A DNA stretch of 25,517 nt from CAYWMP01 sp964459445. Lineage in GTDB: Bacteria > Desulfobacterota > DSM-4660 > Desulfatiglandales > HGW-15. Shown here one piece after another: positions 17,246 through 24,505 of this stretch (the stretch's first letter is position 1; each line of letters begins with the position of its first letter). The translations under genes and the position numbers were made by a program. The notes under the pieces were generated by a model, which saw only the letters and a list, made by a program, of their open reading frames with translations, ran no database searches and was not told the DNA's origin. Where the stretch lies: assembly GCA_964459445.1 (NCBI GenBank), contig CAYWMP010000077.1:1-25517 (forward strand), given 5' to 3'.

Positions 17246-20200
17246 CTACTGCCGACTTTCCCCATCTGCCTCCACCTCAGGCAATGCAAGGAATAACGCG
17301 GTGCCCTCCCCCACCTTTGAATCAAAGGTCAGTTCTCCTTTGTGTTCCTTAACTATTTTTTGTGTGACGGCCAGGCCCAAACCGGTCCCCTTGTTACCCT
17401 TGGTGCTGAAAAATCCCTCAAACAGGTTTTTTTGAACTTTTTCATCCATCCCCGTACCGTTGTCTTTGACCTCAAACCTGACACCCCATTCTTGCGACTC
17501 ATCCGTTGCGATGGTTACACGACCTTCCCCGGATGTAATGCCCTCCATGGTGCAGGCATCTATGGCATTGCTGACCAGATTCAAGAGGCATCGGTGTATG
17601 CCCGTCCTGTCCATAAACACTTCGCCCATATCCGGCCTTAATTTCAAAACAAGCGACACCCCCGAGGCCTTCGCCCTTTCCTTCATCAACTCCACAACAT
17701 CATTGACCAATTCATTCGGGTCTACGGGTTGATACTCCGGTTTTCTCTCCTTCGAGTAGGTCAGCATATCCAGAACGATTTGGGAAATCTGGTCGATATT
17801 TTTTTGCATGATTCGCCAGCCCTTTCCCACCAGACTAAGATCCTCTTTTTTCATGGCCGAATTGATGACATACTCACCGCCTTTCAGGCCATTGAGTATG
17901 TTCTTAATGTAATGGGCCAGTCCTGAAACGGTCTGGCCAATAGCCGCCAGGCGCTGGGCCTGTTCTCTTTCGTCTCTGAGGCGATGGATCTCACGCAGAT
18001 CCTGGACAAATACAACGCTCCCAACCTCCTTTTGCTGTTCATATAAAAGGGTTCCTGAAATCCGAATGGGAATGGATTGACTCTCCTTATCCAAAAGATC
18101 GGTTTCCATATTGATGATCTTGCCTTTGGGACCGAATTGCTTTCCGTAGAATGCTTTCCTGATATTTTTTGCGGTCTTTATGGTTAGGAATTGGGAATAA
18201 TTCATCTTATCTATGATTTCCTCTGGCGAATATCCGAGAATATCTGCGACGCCTCGATTGAAAATGACGATGGTCCCCTTCTCATCGGTGGCAATGATTC
18301 CGTCGATGGAGTTCTGAATCAGGTTCTGAACAAAGGCTTCTCGTTTTTGTATCTCCTGGGTCATCTTAACCCGTTCGGAGAAATCCTGATAGGTCACGAT
18401 AGCGCCCTGAATGCCGCCTTCATCATCCTTGATAGGGGCCGCATTAAAGTAGAGATGGGTTCCCTCTTCGCCTAGATTCGGGAAATAGTGTTCCGCCTCA
18501 AAGGCGTCCTCAACCATGGGGGATTTTCGCAGATTCATGTCATCATAGAGTTCGTGCATCTTTTCGATATCGTTCTCTATAACCAGATCTGCCATGAGGG
18601 GTCTCTTCTGTGGAAAAAAGGGCCTCCATTGGCCGTCGGTGCCGATCATTCCCTCTGCCTTGTATCCCGTCAATTTTTCGCATGCCCTATTCCAATAGCT
18701 GACCTTGTGGTCCTTATCCAGGACCAGCATAGGGATGGGTGAACCGGTAATGATCCCTTCCGCGATCTCCTTTTGGCGCAGCGCCTCCTGTTGGGAAGTC
18801 TTTAACTCCTCGGTCATCTTTACCCGTTCGGAGAAATCCTGGTAAGTCACGATAGCGCCCTGAATGCCCCCTTCATCATCCTTGATGGGGGCCGCATTAA
18901 AGTAGAGGTGGGTCCCATCCTTGCCCAGGTGAGGAAAGTAATGCTCTGCTTCATAGGCCCCTTCAACCATGGATGATTTACGCAGATTCATGCCGTCGTA
19001 GAGTTCGTGAATTTGCGCGACGTTGTCCTCAATTACCAGATCTGCCAATAGCGGCCTTTTTTTTGGGAAAAAAGGCTTCCATTGGCCGTCGGTGCCGATC
19101 ATTTCCTCTGTATTGTATCCCGTCAATTTCTCACAAGCCCTATTCCAGTAACTGATCTTGTGACCCTTATCGAGAACGAACATGGGAATGGGAGAACCGG
19201 TAATGATCCCCTCAGCAATCTCCTTCTGGAGCAGTGCTTCCTGTTGTGAGGCCCTTAAATCTTCAGTTCGTTTTTCCACTTCCTTTTCCAGTTGTTCAGA
19301 GTAGCGTTCGCGGGACTCATCCAATTTTCTCCTTATCGTAATGTCTCTCGCGATCATCTGAAAAATCTTGTCCTCGGCGACCCACCTGATGTTTGCCTCC
19401 ACCGGAAGAGGATCACCGTTCTTTTTTACAAAGTCCAACTCCACTGAAACAAAACCCATGATGGAGAGATCTTCCAGGTAATCAGAAAGGATCGATCTGG
19501 ACATCTTTTCCGCCAACAGAGAAACTTTCATACTCCGGATCTCCTCCAGGGAATAGCCCAGCATATGCCTCAGGCTGATGTTCGCCTCTTTTATTTCTCC
19601 ATCCATGGTAAAGAGGGAAATGCCGTCACGGGCAAGCTCAAAGAGATTCTTATATTTGTGCCGCGATTTTTCCAAATCCAGTTCCAGCATTTTCCTGTGG
19701 GATATGTTCGTCATACTGATGAGGCAGCGAGAGTATTGGCCTTCAAGATCCGTGATGGGTGTGTAAACCACGTCGTAATAGACGGGTTTGCCGTTACGCT
19801 GAAACTGGCATTCCTGGCGGTTCACTTTCTTTGTATTTAAACTCATATGCACCGTGTTGAAAAATGAAGATGGCGAACGGATCTTGTGGGCCGACAAGAT
19901 CTCTGTACAGAGCTTTCCGACGACCGATTCCGCGCCCGACCCGAAATTCTTGGCAAATGCCTCATTCGCCTCCGTGATCAAATAGTCCTGATTCACCACC
20001 ACCACGGCCTCGGTGAGGCTATTTAGAATCTTTGCGGTCTTGTCTCTTTCAATTCTTACCTGCTCCTCCGCTTTCCTTTCTATGAGTCGCCTGTCTTCTT
20101 CCAAATCAATGACGTCCATGAATAGACTGGAAACGGCATTGATCTGCTTTTTTGCCTCTTCTTCGGGGATAAACCCTTCCTTCTCTGTGTGGATGATGTC

Positions 20201-20518
20201 CCAAAAAAGCCGTGAGACCGTATGATCCATAAACTGCACATGTTCGGGTTTTTCTCTTTGAATAGCCCGGCTGACTTCGGGTCGGCCGGTAAGTTCCAAA
20301 ATCAGATGCAGGTCTTCAATAGAAAGCAGGTCACGGTAATTCGTCGTGGCAAAAATATTCAATTCCCGGGCCCGCTTCAAGCCCGGCGCTTCGGAATTGA
20401 TGTCCGCAACACCGATCACTTGCATTCTTAATTTGTGTTCACCATTCTTGAACGCCAAATCCATCACGGCGAGCCCGCCGCGGCCCGCACCCACTATGGC
20501 TACATTGAATTCCTTCAT
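17246..20518 (-). CDS. Cytosolic multi-PAS histidine kinase with N-terminal Rossmann domain
   Basis: A 1090-residue soluble sensor kinase. Residues 1-110 form a Rossmann domain with FNVAIVGAGRGGLAV (4-18), VIGVADIN (34-41) and LILELTGRPEV (72-82). This resembles the NAD(P)-binding half of dehydrogenases and may sense a nucleotide. A helical linker precedes PAS domains at about 160-275 and 285-400 and a coiled coil (400-425). Two near-identical PAS modules follow (424-574 and 575-725), then a fifth PAS (about 727-840). The kinase core has H869 in SGLAHYIKNIL, N984 in NLVSNAIDA, and DNGTGM and GTGLGLAVT. There is no receiver domain and no membrane segment. ATG 20518 has GAGGA about seven nt upstream. 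No response regulator is adjacent, so signalling partners are unknown. The fusion of a Rossmann domain to a PAS kinase is the odd feature; kinase assignment is certain. Confidence 0.92.
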   Translation of the reverse strand: MKEFNVAIVGAGRGGLAVMDLAFKNGEHKLRMQVIGVADINSEAPGLKRARELNIFATTNYRDLLSIEDLHLILELTGRPEVSRAIQREKPEHVQFMDHTVSRLFWDIIHTEKEGFIPEEEAKKQINAVSSLFMDVIDLEEDRRLIERKAEEQVRIERDKTAKILNSLTEAVVVVNQDYLITEANEAFAKNFGSGAESVVGKLCTEILSAHKIRSPSSFFNTVHMSLNTKKVNRQECQFQRNGKPVYYDVVYTPITDLEGQYSRCLISMTNISHRKMLELDLEKSRHKYKNLFELARDGISLFTMDGEIKEANISLRHMLGYSLEEIRSMKVSLLAEKMSRSILSDYLEDLSIMGFVSVELDFVKKNGDPLPVEANIRWVAEDKIFQMIARDITIRRKLDESRERYSEQLEKEVEKRTEDLRASQQEALLQKEIAEGIITGSPIPMFVLDKGHKISYWNRACEKLTGYNTEEMIGTDGQWKPFFPKKRPLLADLVIEDNVAQIHELYDGMNLRKSSMVEGAYEAEHYFPHLGKDGTHLYFNAAPIKDDEGGIQGAIVTYQDFSERVKMTEELKTSQQEALRQKEIAEGIITGSPIPMLVLDKDHKVSYWNRACEKLTGYKAEGMIGTDGQWRPFFPQKRPLMADLVIENDIEKMHELYDDMNLRKSPMVEDAFEAEHYFPNLGEEGTHLYFNAAPIKDDEGGIQGAIVTYQDFSERVKMTQEIQKREAFVQNLIQNSIDGIIATDEKGTIVIFNRGVADILGYSPEEIIDKMNYSQFLTIKTAKNIRKAFYGKQFGPKGKIINMETDLLDKESQSIPIRISGTLLYEQQKEVGSVVFVQDLREIHRLRDEREQAQRLAAIGQTVSGLAHYIKNILNGLKGGEYVINSAMKKEDLSLVGKGWRIMQKNIDQISQIVLDMLTYSKERKPEYQPVDPNELVNDVVELMKERAKASGVSLVLKLRPDMGEVFMDRTGIHRCLLNLVSNAIDACTMEGITSGEGRVTIATDESQEWGVRFEVKDNGTGMDEKVQKNLFEGFFSTKGNKGTGLGLAVTQKIVKEHKGELTFDSKVGEGTALFLALPEVEADGESRQ
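18361..19266 (-). repeat. Tandem 453-bp duplication of a PAS module inside the kinase gene
   Basis: Two direct copies, 18361-18813 and 18814-19266, have a period of exactly 453 bp (151 codons). Long stretches are identical at DNA level, for example around CCCGTTCGGAGAAATCCTG, which occurs in both. At protein level the copies share SPIPM.VLDK.HK.SYWNRA and most of GTHLYFNAAPIKDDEGGIQG. Low divergence at synonymous sites points to a recent duplication. Confidence 0.9.
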
Positions 20519-20622
20519 TTTGATTCCTCAAAAAGTTCTAACCTAATATATTTGAAATTTCCTTCAACTTTGAATCAACGTTTGTCATTGTTTCGAAGCC
20601 TCAGCTAATGCAAGTATTCAGG

Positions 20623-20684
20623 GGTTCAGCGTTCAGGAAAGAGAAATTGGTTCCTTACCTCTGCTCCTTCCTGAACTCTGAACC
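20623..20684. repeat. 17-nt inverted repeat with TGAAC motifs
   Basis: GGTTCAGCGTTCAGGAA (20623-20639) is complementary at 16 of 17 positions to TTCCTGAACTCTGAACC (20668-20684), with a 28-nt loop. ACTGAACACTGAACAC follows immediately. The same CTGAACC-type motif occurs near 3940 and 4015-4030, so it is a dispersed intergenic motif. Function unknown. Confidence 0.6.
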
Positions 20685-20734
20685 ACTGAACACTGAACAC
20701 GCGGAACACCTTAGTTTGTCAACGCTCGTCAGAT

Positions 20735-20779
20735 TTGTTTGACTCAATTAGTCAAAGAATCGCGGTGTAAGGAGCTAAC
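20735..20779 (+). repeat. Dispersed hairpin repeat, copy 2
   Basis: It matches copy 1 (11-55) at 39 of 45 positions, including TTGTTTGAC, TTAGTCAAA and GTAAGGAGCTAAC. The stem keeps 8 of 9 pairs. No gene starts directly downstream on the + strand, which argues against a simple leader role. Confidence 0.6.
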
Positions 20780-20867
20780 CCGTTCGACAAATCAGTCGTC
20801 ATCCGATTTTCACAAATTATTGATTGAATTTATAACCGGGACCAAAGGATGCGTCAACTGGATTAGG

Positions 20868-21012
20868 TAGTGCCCATCCAGAAATGGCCATTTTTCACCA
20901 TTTCAGCGTCAGGCTCAAATTCCAATCCTCAAAATACTGAATGTATTCCTGTGGTTGGAATTTTCGCCTTCCTTGAACTTGCAAAAACTATCTCATTTCT
21001 GGATGGACACTA
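20868..21012. mobile_element. 145-bp MITE-like element
   Basis: Terminal inverted repeats of 19 nt (TAGTGCCCATCCAGAAATG at the left; the right end reads TAGTGTCCATCCAGAAATG on the - strand) match at 18 positions. The inside has no coding capacity and carries a second inverted repeat, AAATTCCAA (20917-20925) with TTGGAATTT (20955-20963). If the outermost TA pairs are target duplications, the insertion is of the TA type used by IS630/mariner-like transposases (inference). No matching transposase gene is in the window. Confidence 0.7.
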
Positions 21013-21238
21013 GATAGTTTACACTCTGTAAATTATTTCGTAACAGTTCACAGGTTCTCCATGGAGCATCATCTCAAACTCTGCCTACCCATCTCCTGAC
21101 AGGATCTCTTCTGTCCTGCTGGGAGTAAAACTTTCATGACAAATCCGGAATTTCGATTGGAAAAAACTGTGTAAATGGGATCTCTTGAAGAGAATTTGCA
21201 GATGGGGCAAGGGTAGATTTGTCCCTTTAATTGAGGAG

Positions 21239-22384
21239 TCAGGAATCTTGCGACTGGAAATCAAGCGGGCTTTTGGCCTCTTTGATTGTCATGCTCTGGA
21301 GGGTATGGGTATAGATCATGGTGGTCTTTACATCGCTATGCCCCAATAACTCTTGAATCGTGCGAATATCATAATTGGCCTGCAACAAATGACTGGCAAA
21401 GCTGTGCCGAAACGTATGAGCTGAAGCTCGCTTTAGAATTTTCGCTTTTTTGACAGCGCGTTTGATGGCCTTTTGAACATGAGTATCGTGTAGATGGTAA
21501 CGCCTGTATTCCCGAGTATCCGGCACAAAAGTCAAAGTTTTGGCAGAGAAAAACCACTGCCAAATCAACTCCTTAGCTGCATTCTTGTATTTTTTCTCCA
21601 GTCGATCAAACATAAACGCTCCGGAATAGCCGGAAGCAAGATCGTTTTCGTGAAGAGAGATAACCGAGTCAAGATGTTTCTTCAAATCAGAAATGATTTT
21701 CTCAGGCAGGGGAACCGTCCTGTCTTTTTTCCCTTTTCCGTCATGGACAGTTAAGATCAGATTGTCGAAATTGAAATTGTTGATCCGGAGATTCAGGCAC
21801 TCGGACAGCCGAAGCCCGCAGCCATACAGCAGTTTCGCGACTAATTCGTAAGGGTGTGAAAGGTTGTCAATAATCGCGTCAATCTCTTGTCTTGACAAAA
21901 CAACGGGGATATAAGGCCTTCTTTTCGCTCGTGGAACGTCTTTTATCTCTCCGAATTCAGTTTTCAGGATATGTCTGAAAAAGAACAGAAGCGCATTAAA
22001 CGCTTGATTCTGTGACGAGGCCGATACTTTACGTTTAACAGCCAAAAAGGTCAAAAAATCTTTCACATCTGTGTTAGACAGCAATTGAGGGCCCTTGCTT
22101 TTGATAAAATTCTGGAATTGTCTGACCCACCCCCTGTATGCTTTTAATGTTTTTGGGGAATAGTGCCTGATTTTGATCTCAGCATCTAAGTCATTATAAA
22201 CCGATGTCCAATCAGCATTGGTCGATAATTTCTCAATTGTATTTGGCGGCGGCAAACATTTATTTATTGTTCTTGCTTTATTATTGCGTTTTTTGTCAAA
22301 ATCGGGCCATCTGATTTCGTAAAAAATTGATATTGCATGTGCGGCTTGTTTCTGTTGCTCTTCATTCTGCTTTTTATCTTTCAA
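21239..22384 (-). CDS. intI: Integron integrase (IntI-family tyrosine recombinase)
   Basis: A 381-residue tyrosine recombinase that would insert and excise cassettes at attI/attC sites. The SAM-like N-terminal domain includes RHYSPKTLKAYRGWVRQF (73-90) and ASSQNQAFNALLFFFRH (122-138). The catalytic set is R192 (GCGLRLSE), H323 and R326 (HTFRHSF), H349 (LLGHSD) and Y358 (MIYTH). Between the first Arg and His lies the insert specific to IntI, about 261-299 (EKKYKNAAKELIWQWFF, then RRYHLHDTHVQKA), absent from phage and Xer recombinases. The usual C-terminal AKSPLD motif is also present. It is about 50 residues longer at the N-terminus than class 1 IntI, as I recall for deltaproteobacterial integrases. 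The start is TTG 22384 without a clear ribosome site. It is divergent from the + strand cassettes, as in classical integrons, and all catalytic residues are intact. Confidence 0.93.
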   Translation of the reverse strand: MKDKKQNEEQQKQAAHAISIFYEIRWPDFDKKRNNKARTINKCLPPPNTIEKLSTNADWTSVYNDLDAEIKIRHYSPKTLKAYRGWVRQFQNFIKSKGPQLLSNTDVKDFLTFLAVKRKVSASSQNQAFNALLFFFRHILKTEFGEIKDVPRAKRRPYIPVVLSRQEIDAIIDNLSHPYELVAKLLYGCGLRLSECLNLRINNFNFDNLILTVHDGKGKKDRTVPLPEKIISDLKKHLDSVISLHENDLASGYSGAFMFDRLEKKYKNAAKELIWQWFFSAKTLTFVPDTREYRRYHLHDTHVQKAIKRAVKKAKILKRASAHTFRHSFASHLLQANYDIRTIQELLGHSDVKTTMIYTHTLQSMTIKEAKSPLDFQSQDS

Positions 22385-22739
22385 TTTGTTAAAAAACTTG
22401 AAAGATTTTCCCTTTTTGATGGTTCAAAGCGGTATTTATGGCAAAAGTCCAAGTAGTACCTCAACCACTTTTTGTAAAGAAAATGGGACCGTTCCGGAAC
22501 AGCCGTTTTAACCAAAAGCGCATCATAGAGCAGCAGAATTTGTGTGGGTATTTTCAGCATAGCAGATTATCCAGAAATCTGGATATCTCCTCTTTTATCA
22601 TGTTATCCAGTTAGAAAACTGCAAACTTTTAACATTTTTTTGTCAATAAAGAAATTATAACAGGTATTATCCGGAACTGTATACTAACTTGTTCACGGCG
22701 GCTTTGCCGCCGTGAATCGGGGCGCGGATGGCCCCGCGA
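22385..22739. promoter_or_regulatory. Putative attI and divergent promoter region of the integron
   Basis: This AT-rich 355-bp region lies between intI and the first cassette. It holds an 18-nt palindrome TATCCAGA-AA-TCTGGATA (22568-22585) and three direct copies of TTATCC(A/G)G (22567, 22603, 22667). It ends with a perfect 11-bp hairpin TTCACGGCGGC/GCCGCCGTGAA with TTT loop (22692-22716) and a second GC hairpin CGGGGC/GCCCCG (22718-22736) directly before the first cassette junction. The direct repeats could be integrase-binding sites of attI and the palindrome an operator (inference). I found no LexA box. Confidence 0.55.
22640..22670 (+). promoter_or_regulatory. Weak candidate cassette promoter (Pc)
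   Basis: TTGTCA (22640-22645) and TATTAT (22665-22670) are good boxes, but the 19-nt spacing is longer than optimal. The position, about 70 bp before the first cassette, is where a Pc promoter would be expected. No other pair looked better. Confidence 0.25.
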
Positions 22740-23883
22740 TTAGGAGATCACAATAGCAGTGAACAAAATCGAAACATCGATTGTTGCTCGCGAACTCCTG
22801 GAGAGTGCAAGTCAAGACTTGGCCGATTATGCAGTTGGCTTTGCCAAGATCGATGAGGCACATGATGTCGAAGATGCCACGCTTGGGGGCTCAGGAACGC
22901 TCATATCAGCTGAAGGCAGTCATGCCATCCTTACAGCCGATCATGTACTCGACAACTTACCCGACACTGGAATGGTGGGTCTTATCCTTCCGACGGGATT
23001 TGAAGCCAAGCTACACCGAGTCACTTTGGATATGACTCTGGCGACAAAGATTCGAGTCGCTCGCGGATACGTTGCATCAGAAGGACCAGACCTTGGGGCT
23101 CTGTTGCTCCCGGCATCTATCGTAAGTATTGTACATTCGACAAAGGGATTCTATAACCTCTCAAAACGGCGGGAAATCCTTTCCAGTGCTCCGAGTATTG
23201 ACCTCGGTGTTTGGGTGCTTTGCGGAATGGCACATGAATGGACAAGCGAAACCACACCAGAACACGGATATCAAAGGGTTAAGATATTTCGTGGGATATG
23301 CGGTGGGGGTATAGTTTCAAATCAACGAACAACGAAAGGCTATGATTACGTTGATTTCGAAACCAATTACGAGGGTACCTACGAAGGGCCGCAAAGCTAC
23401 GAGGGGTTCAGTGGTGGAGGTTTGTGGAAGTTGATGGTAGCAAGAACGAGCGCGGGCGAGCTGGTTATTAAGGAGAAAATCCTGTCGGGTGTTGCCTTCT
23501 ACCAATCGACGTTGGTTAAGAGTCGCCGTGCAATCATTTGCCACTCAAGGCAAAGTATTTACGGGTCAGCAATAGATGCTATCAAAGGGAACTCCTAACA
23601 AATCAGTGGAGGAGGACCGGGCTACTTATGTGCTGTTTCGAAGGGTGTACTTTTTGGAATGAGAGTACAGCAACGTAGGTTTGTCTCATAAAGCCGCCCG
23701 GCCTCTCACCTTACCGATAGGCGAGACCGCAAGCGGCCTCGCCTATTGGCGGCGGCTGCAAGCCATCACACTTTCTAGGCTCCGCTTGCGCTCCGCCTAT
23801 CAAGTGCGATGGAGCCGACTGCGGTGCGGGCCTTTTTGAGCAAGCTCACACTTCCCCGCATCCTCGCGGCTCATCCGCCGCCA
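22740..23883 (+). mobile_element. Integron gene cassette 1
   Basis: A unit of 1144 bp. It begins TTAGGAG (after A22739) and its own gene ends at CTCCTAAC (23592-23599), an exact complement of the first seven bases; this is the R'/R'' pair that forms attC in the excised circle. It carries one gene on the + strand, oriented away from intI, and ends with the long attC-type region. Boundaries are inferred from this complementarity and the repeated core. Confidence 0.75.
22759..23598 (+). CDS. Cassette protein with trypsin-like serine protease fold
   Basis: A 279-residue protein whose motifs line up with the trypsin-fold catalytic triad: GGSGTLIS then ILTADHVL with H62, EGPDLGALLLP with D111, and YEGFSGGGLWKL with S218 in the GXSGG nucleophile loop. 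This is the compact DegS/Trypco-like type, although no PDZ domain is seen. There is no signal peptide, so a cytoplasmic protease is likely, as in several phage-defence proteases (inference only). The GTG start has AGGAG (22742-22746) 12 nt upstream; this Shine-Dalgarno lies inside the cassette recombination site itself. The stop codon TAA overlaps the downstream R'' site. The substrate is unknown, and no partner gene is present in the cassette. I am fairly sure of the fold and unsure of activity. Confidence 0.78.
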   Translation: MNKIETSIVARELLESASQDLADYAVGFAKIDEAHDVEDATLGGSGTLISAEGSHAILTADHVLDNLPDTGMVGLILPTGFEAKLHRVTLDMTLATKIRVARGYVASEGPDLGALLLPASIVSIVHSTKGFYNLSKRREILSSAPSIDLGVWVLCGMAHEWTSETTPEHGYQRVKIFRGICGGGIVSNQRTTKGYDYVDFETNYEGTYEGPQSYEGFSGGGLWKLMVARTSAGELVIKEKILSGVAFYQSTLVKSRRAIICHSRQSIYGSAIDAIKGNS

Positions 23884-23890
23884 TTGTGCG
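23592..23890 (+). repeat. attC-type recombination region 1 (cassette 1/2 junction)
   Basis: It runs from R'' CTCCTAAC to the junction ATTGTGCG of the next cassette, about 299 bp with no gene. The first 115 bp hold private hairpins (GGACCGGGC with GCCCGGCC; TGCTGT with ACAGCA). The last 170 bp (23714-23883) are about 90% identical to 24337-24505. Three folds can be drawn there: ATAGGCGAG.CCG with CGG.CTCGCCTAT around CAAG; a CACTT...AAGTG arm; and nested GAT.GAGCCG / TGCGGG / TGAGC hairpins around an AA loop. The arm after R'' (GTGGAGGAGGACCG) pairs partly with the arm before R' (CGGCTCATCCGCCGC), as in an attC foldback. Confidence 0.75.
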
Positions 23891-24505
23891 TGAAATCTCA
23901 TGAACGACGATAATAATTTGATCAAAAATGGTTCGTTGAATTTGAAAGAAATCCTTCGGCGGATATGCTTTGGTTCGATAGCTGGAGCTTTTTTTGGCAT
24001 AGTTGAGCTATGGTTTTTTGGGTTTACAGCACGCCACGCTATTGCCGCAGTTTGTGCAGGAGCGTTTTTTGGAGTAATTGTGGGGCTATTTGGCCAGTTT
24101 ATGTCGCATAAAGCTTGGAGTGCAATTTTATTAGGAGCAATTACTGGTTCATTAGCAGGGGTAATTTGGTGGATTATTGCAGAACCACAGGTAACTATAA
24201 TAATACCCGCAATTGTTGGAACTGCTCTCGTTTGTTTAATGATTGGATTTGAACGGCCCTGGAAAGAAACATAGGGGTCATCGCACAACATCTGGCTGGA
24301 GAGGGACGAGATAAAAACGCTCGCCCCTCAGCCAGCCCGATAGGCGCGACCGCAAGCGGCCACGCCTATCGGCGGCGGCTGCAAGCCATCACACTTGAAA
24401 GGCTCCGCTTGCGCTCCGCCTATCAAGTGCGATGGAGCCGACTCCGATGCGGTTCTTCGTGAGCAAGCTCACGCAGCCCGCATCCTCGCGGCTCATCCGC
24501 CGCCG
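23884..24505 (+). mobile_element. Integron gene cassette 2
   Basis: A unit of 622 bp. It begins TTGTGCG (after A23883) and has CGCACAAC (24282-24289) just after its gene, an exact 7-nt complement. It holds one small membrane-protein gene and then the second attC-type region. Boundaries are inferred as for cassette 1. Confidence 0.75.
23900..24274 (+). CDS. Cassette-encoded small membrane protein, unknown function
   Basis: I do not recognise this 124-residue protein. It has a polar start (MNDDNNLIKNG), then four predicted membrane helices at about 22-42, 46-68, 73-94 and 97-118, all rich in glycine and alanine (GSIAGAFFGIV, AGAFFGVIVGLFG, GAITGSLAGVIWW). The Gly-xxx-Gly spacing suggests tight helix packing or oligomerisation. 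The tail ERPWKET is polar. Only 16 nt separate the cassette boundary from ATG 23900, and no Shine-Dalgarno is visible, so expression may depend on read-through or a leaderless transcript. Four-helix small proteins occur among integron cassettes and among toxins or effectors that perturb membranes, but nothing here proves such a role. Confidence 0.72.
   Translation: MNDDNNLIKNGSLNLKEILRRICFGSIAGAFFGIVELWFFGFTARHAIAAVCAGAFFGVIVGLFGQFMSHKAWSAILLGAITGSLAGVIWWIIAEPQVTIIIPAIVGTALVCLMIGFERPWKET

Larger units (their letters stand above)
20519..21238. other. Repeat-rich non-coding region between kinase and integrase
   Basis: This 720-bp gap contains no credible gene. From left to right it holds an inverted repeat (20623-20684), hairpin repeat copy 2 (20735-20779), and a MITE-like element (20868-21012). 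A final stretch (21013-21238) includes a small CAGGA/TCCTG hairpin near 21100-21117 that might end integrase transcription. It probably marks the left boundary of the integron. Confidence 0.6.

Noticed and set aside
21239..22384. Integrase as a phage or Xer-type recombinase
   Set aside because: It has the IntI-specific insert (EKKYKNAAKELIWQWFF...RRYHLHDT) and an adjacent cassette structure, and there is no tRNA or phage gene nearby.
22385..22739. LexA/SOS box controlling intI
   Set aside because: CTGTATACTAAC near 22677 resembles one half only; the matching ACAG half is missing.
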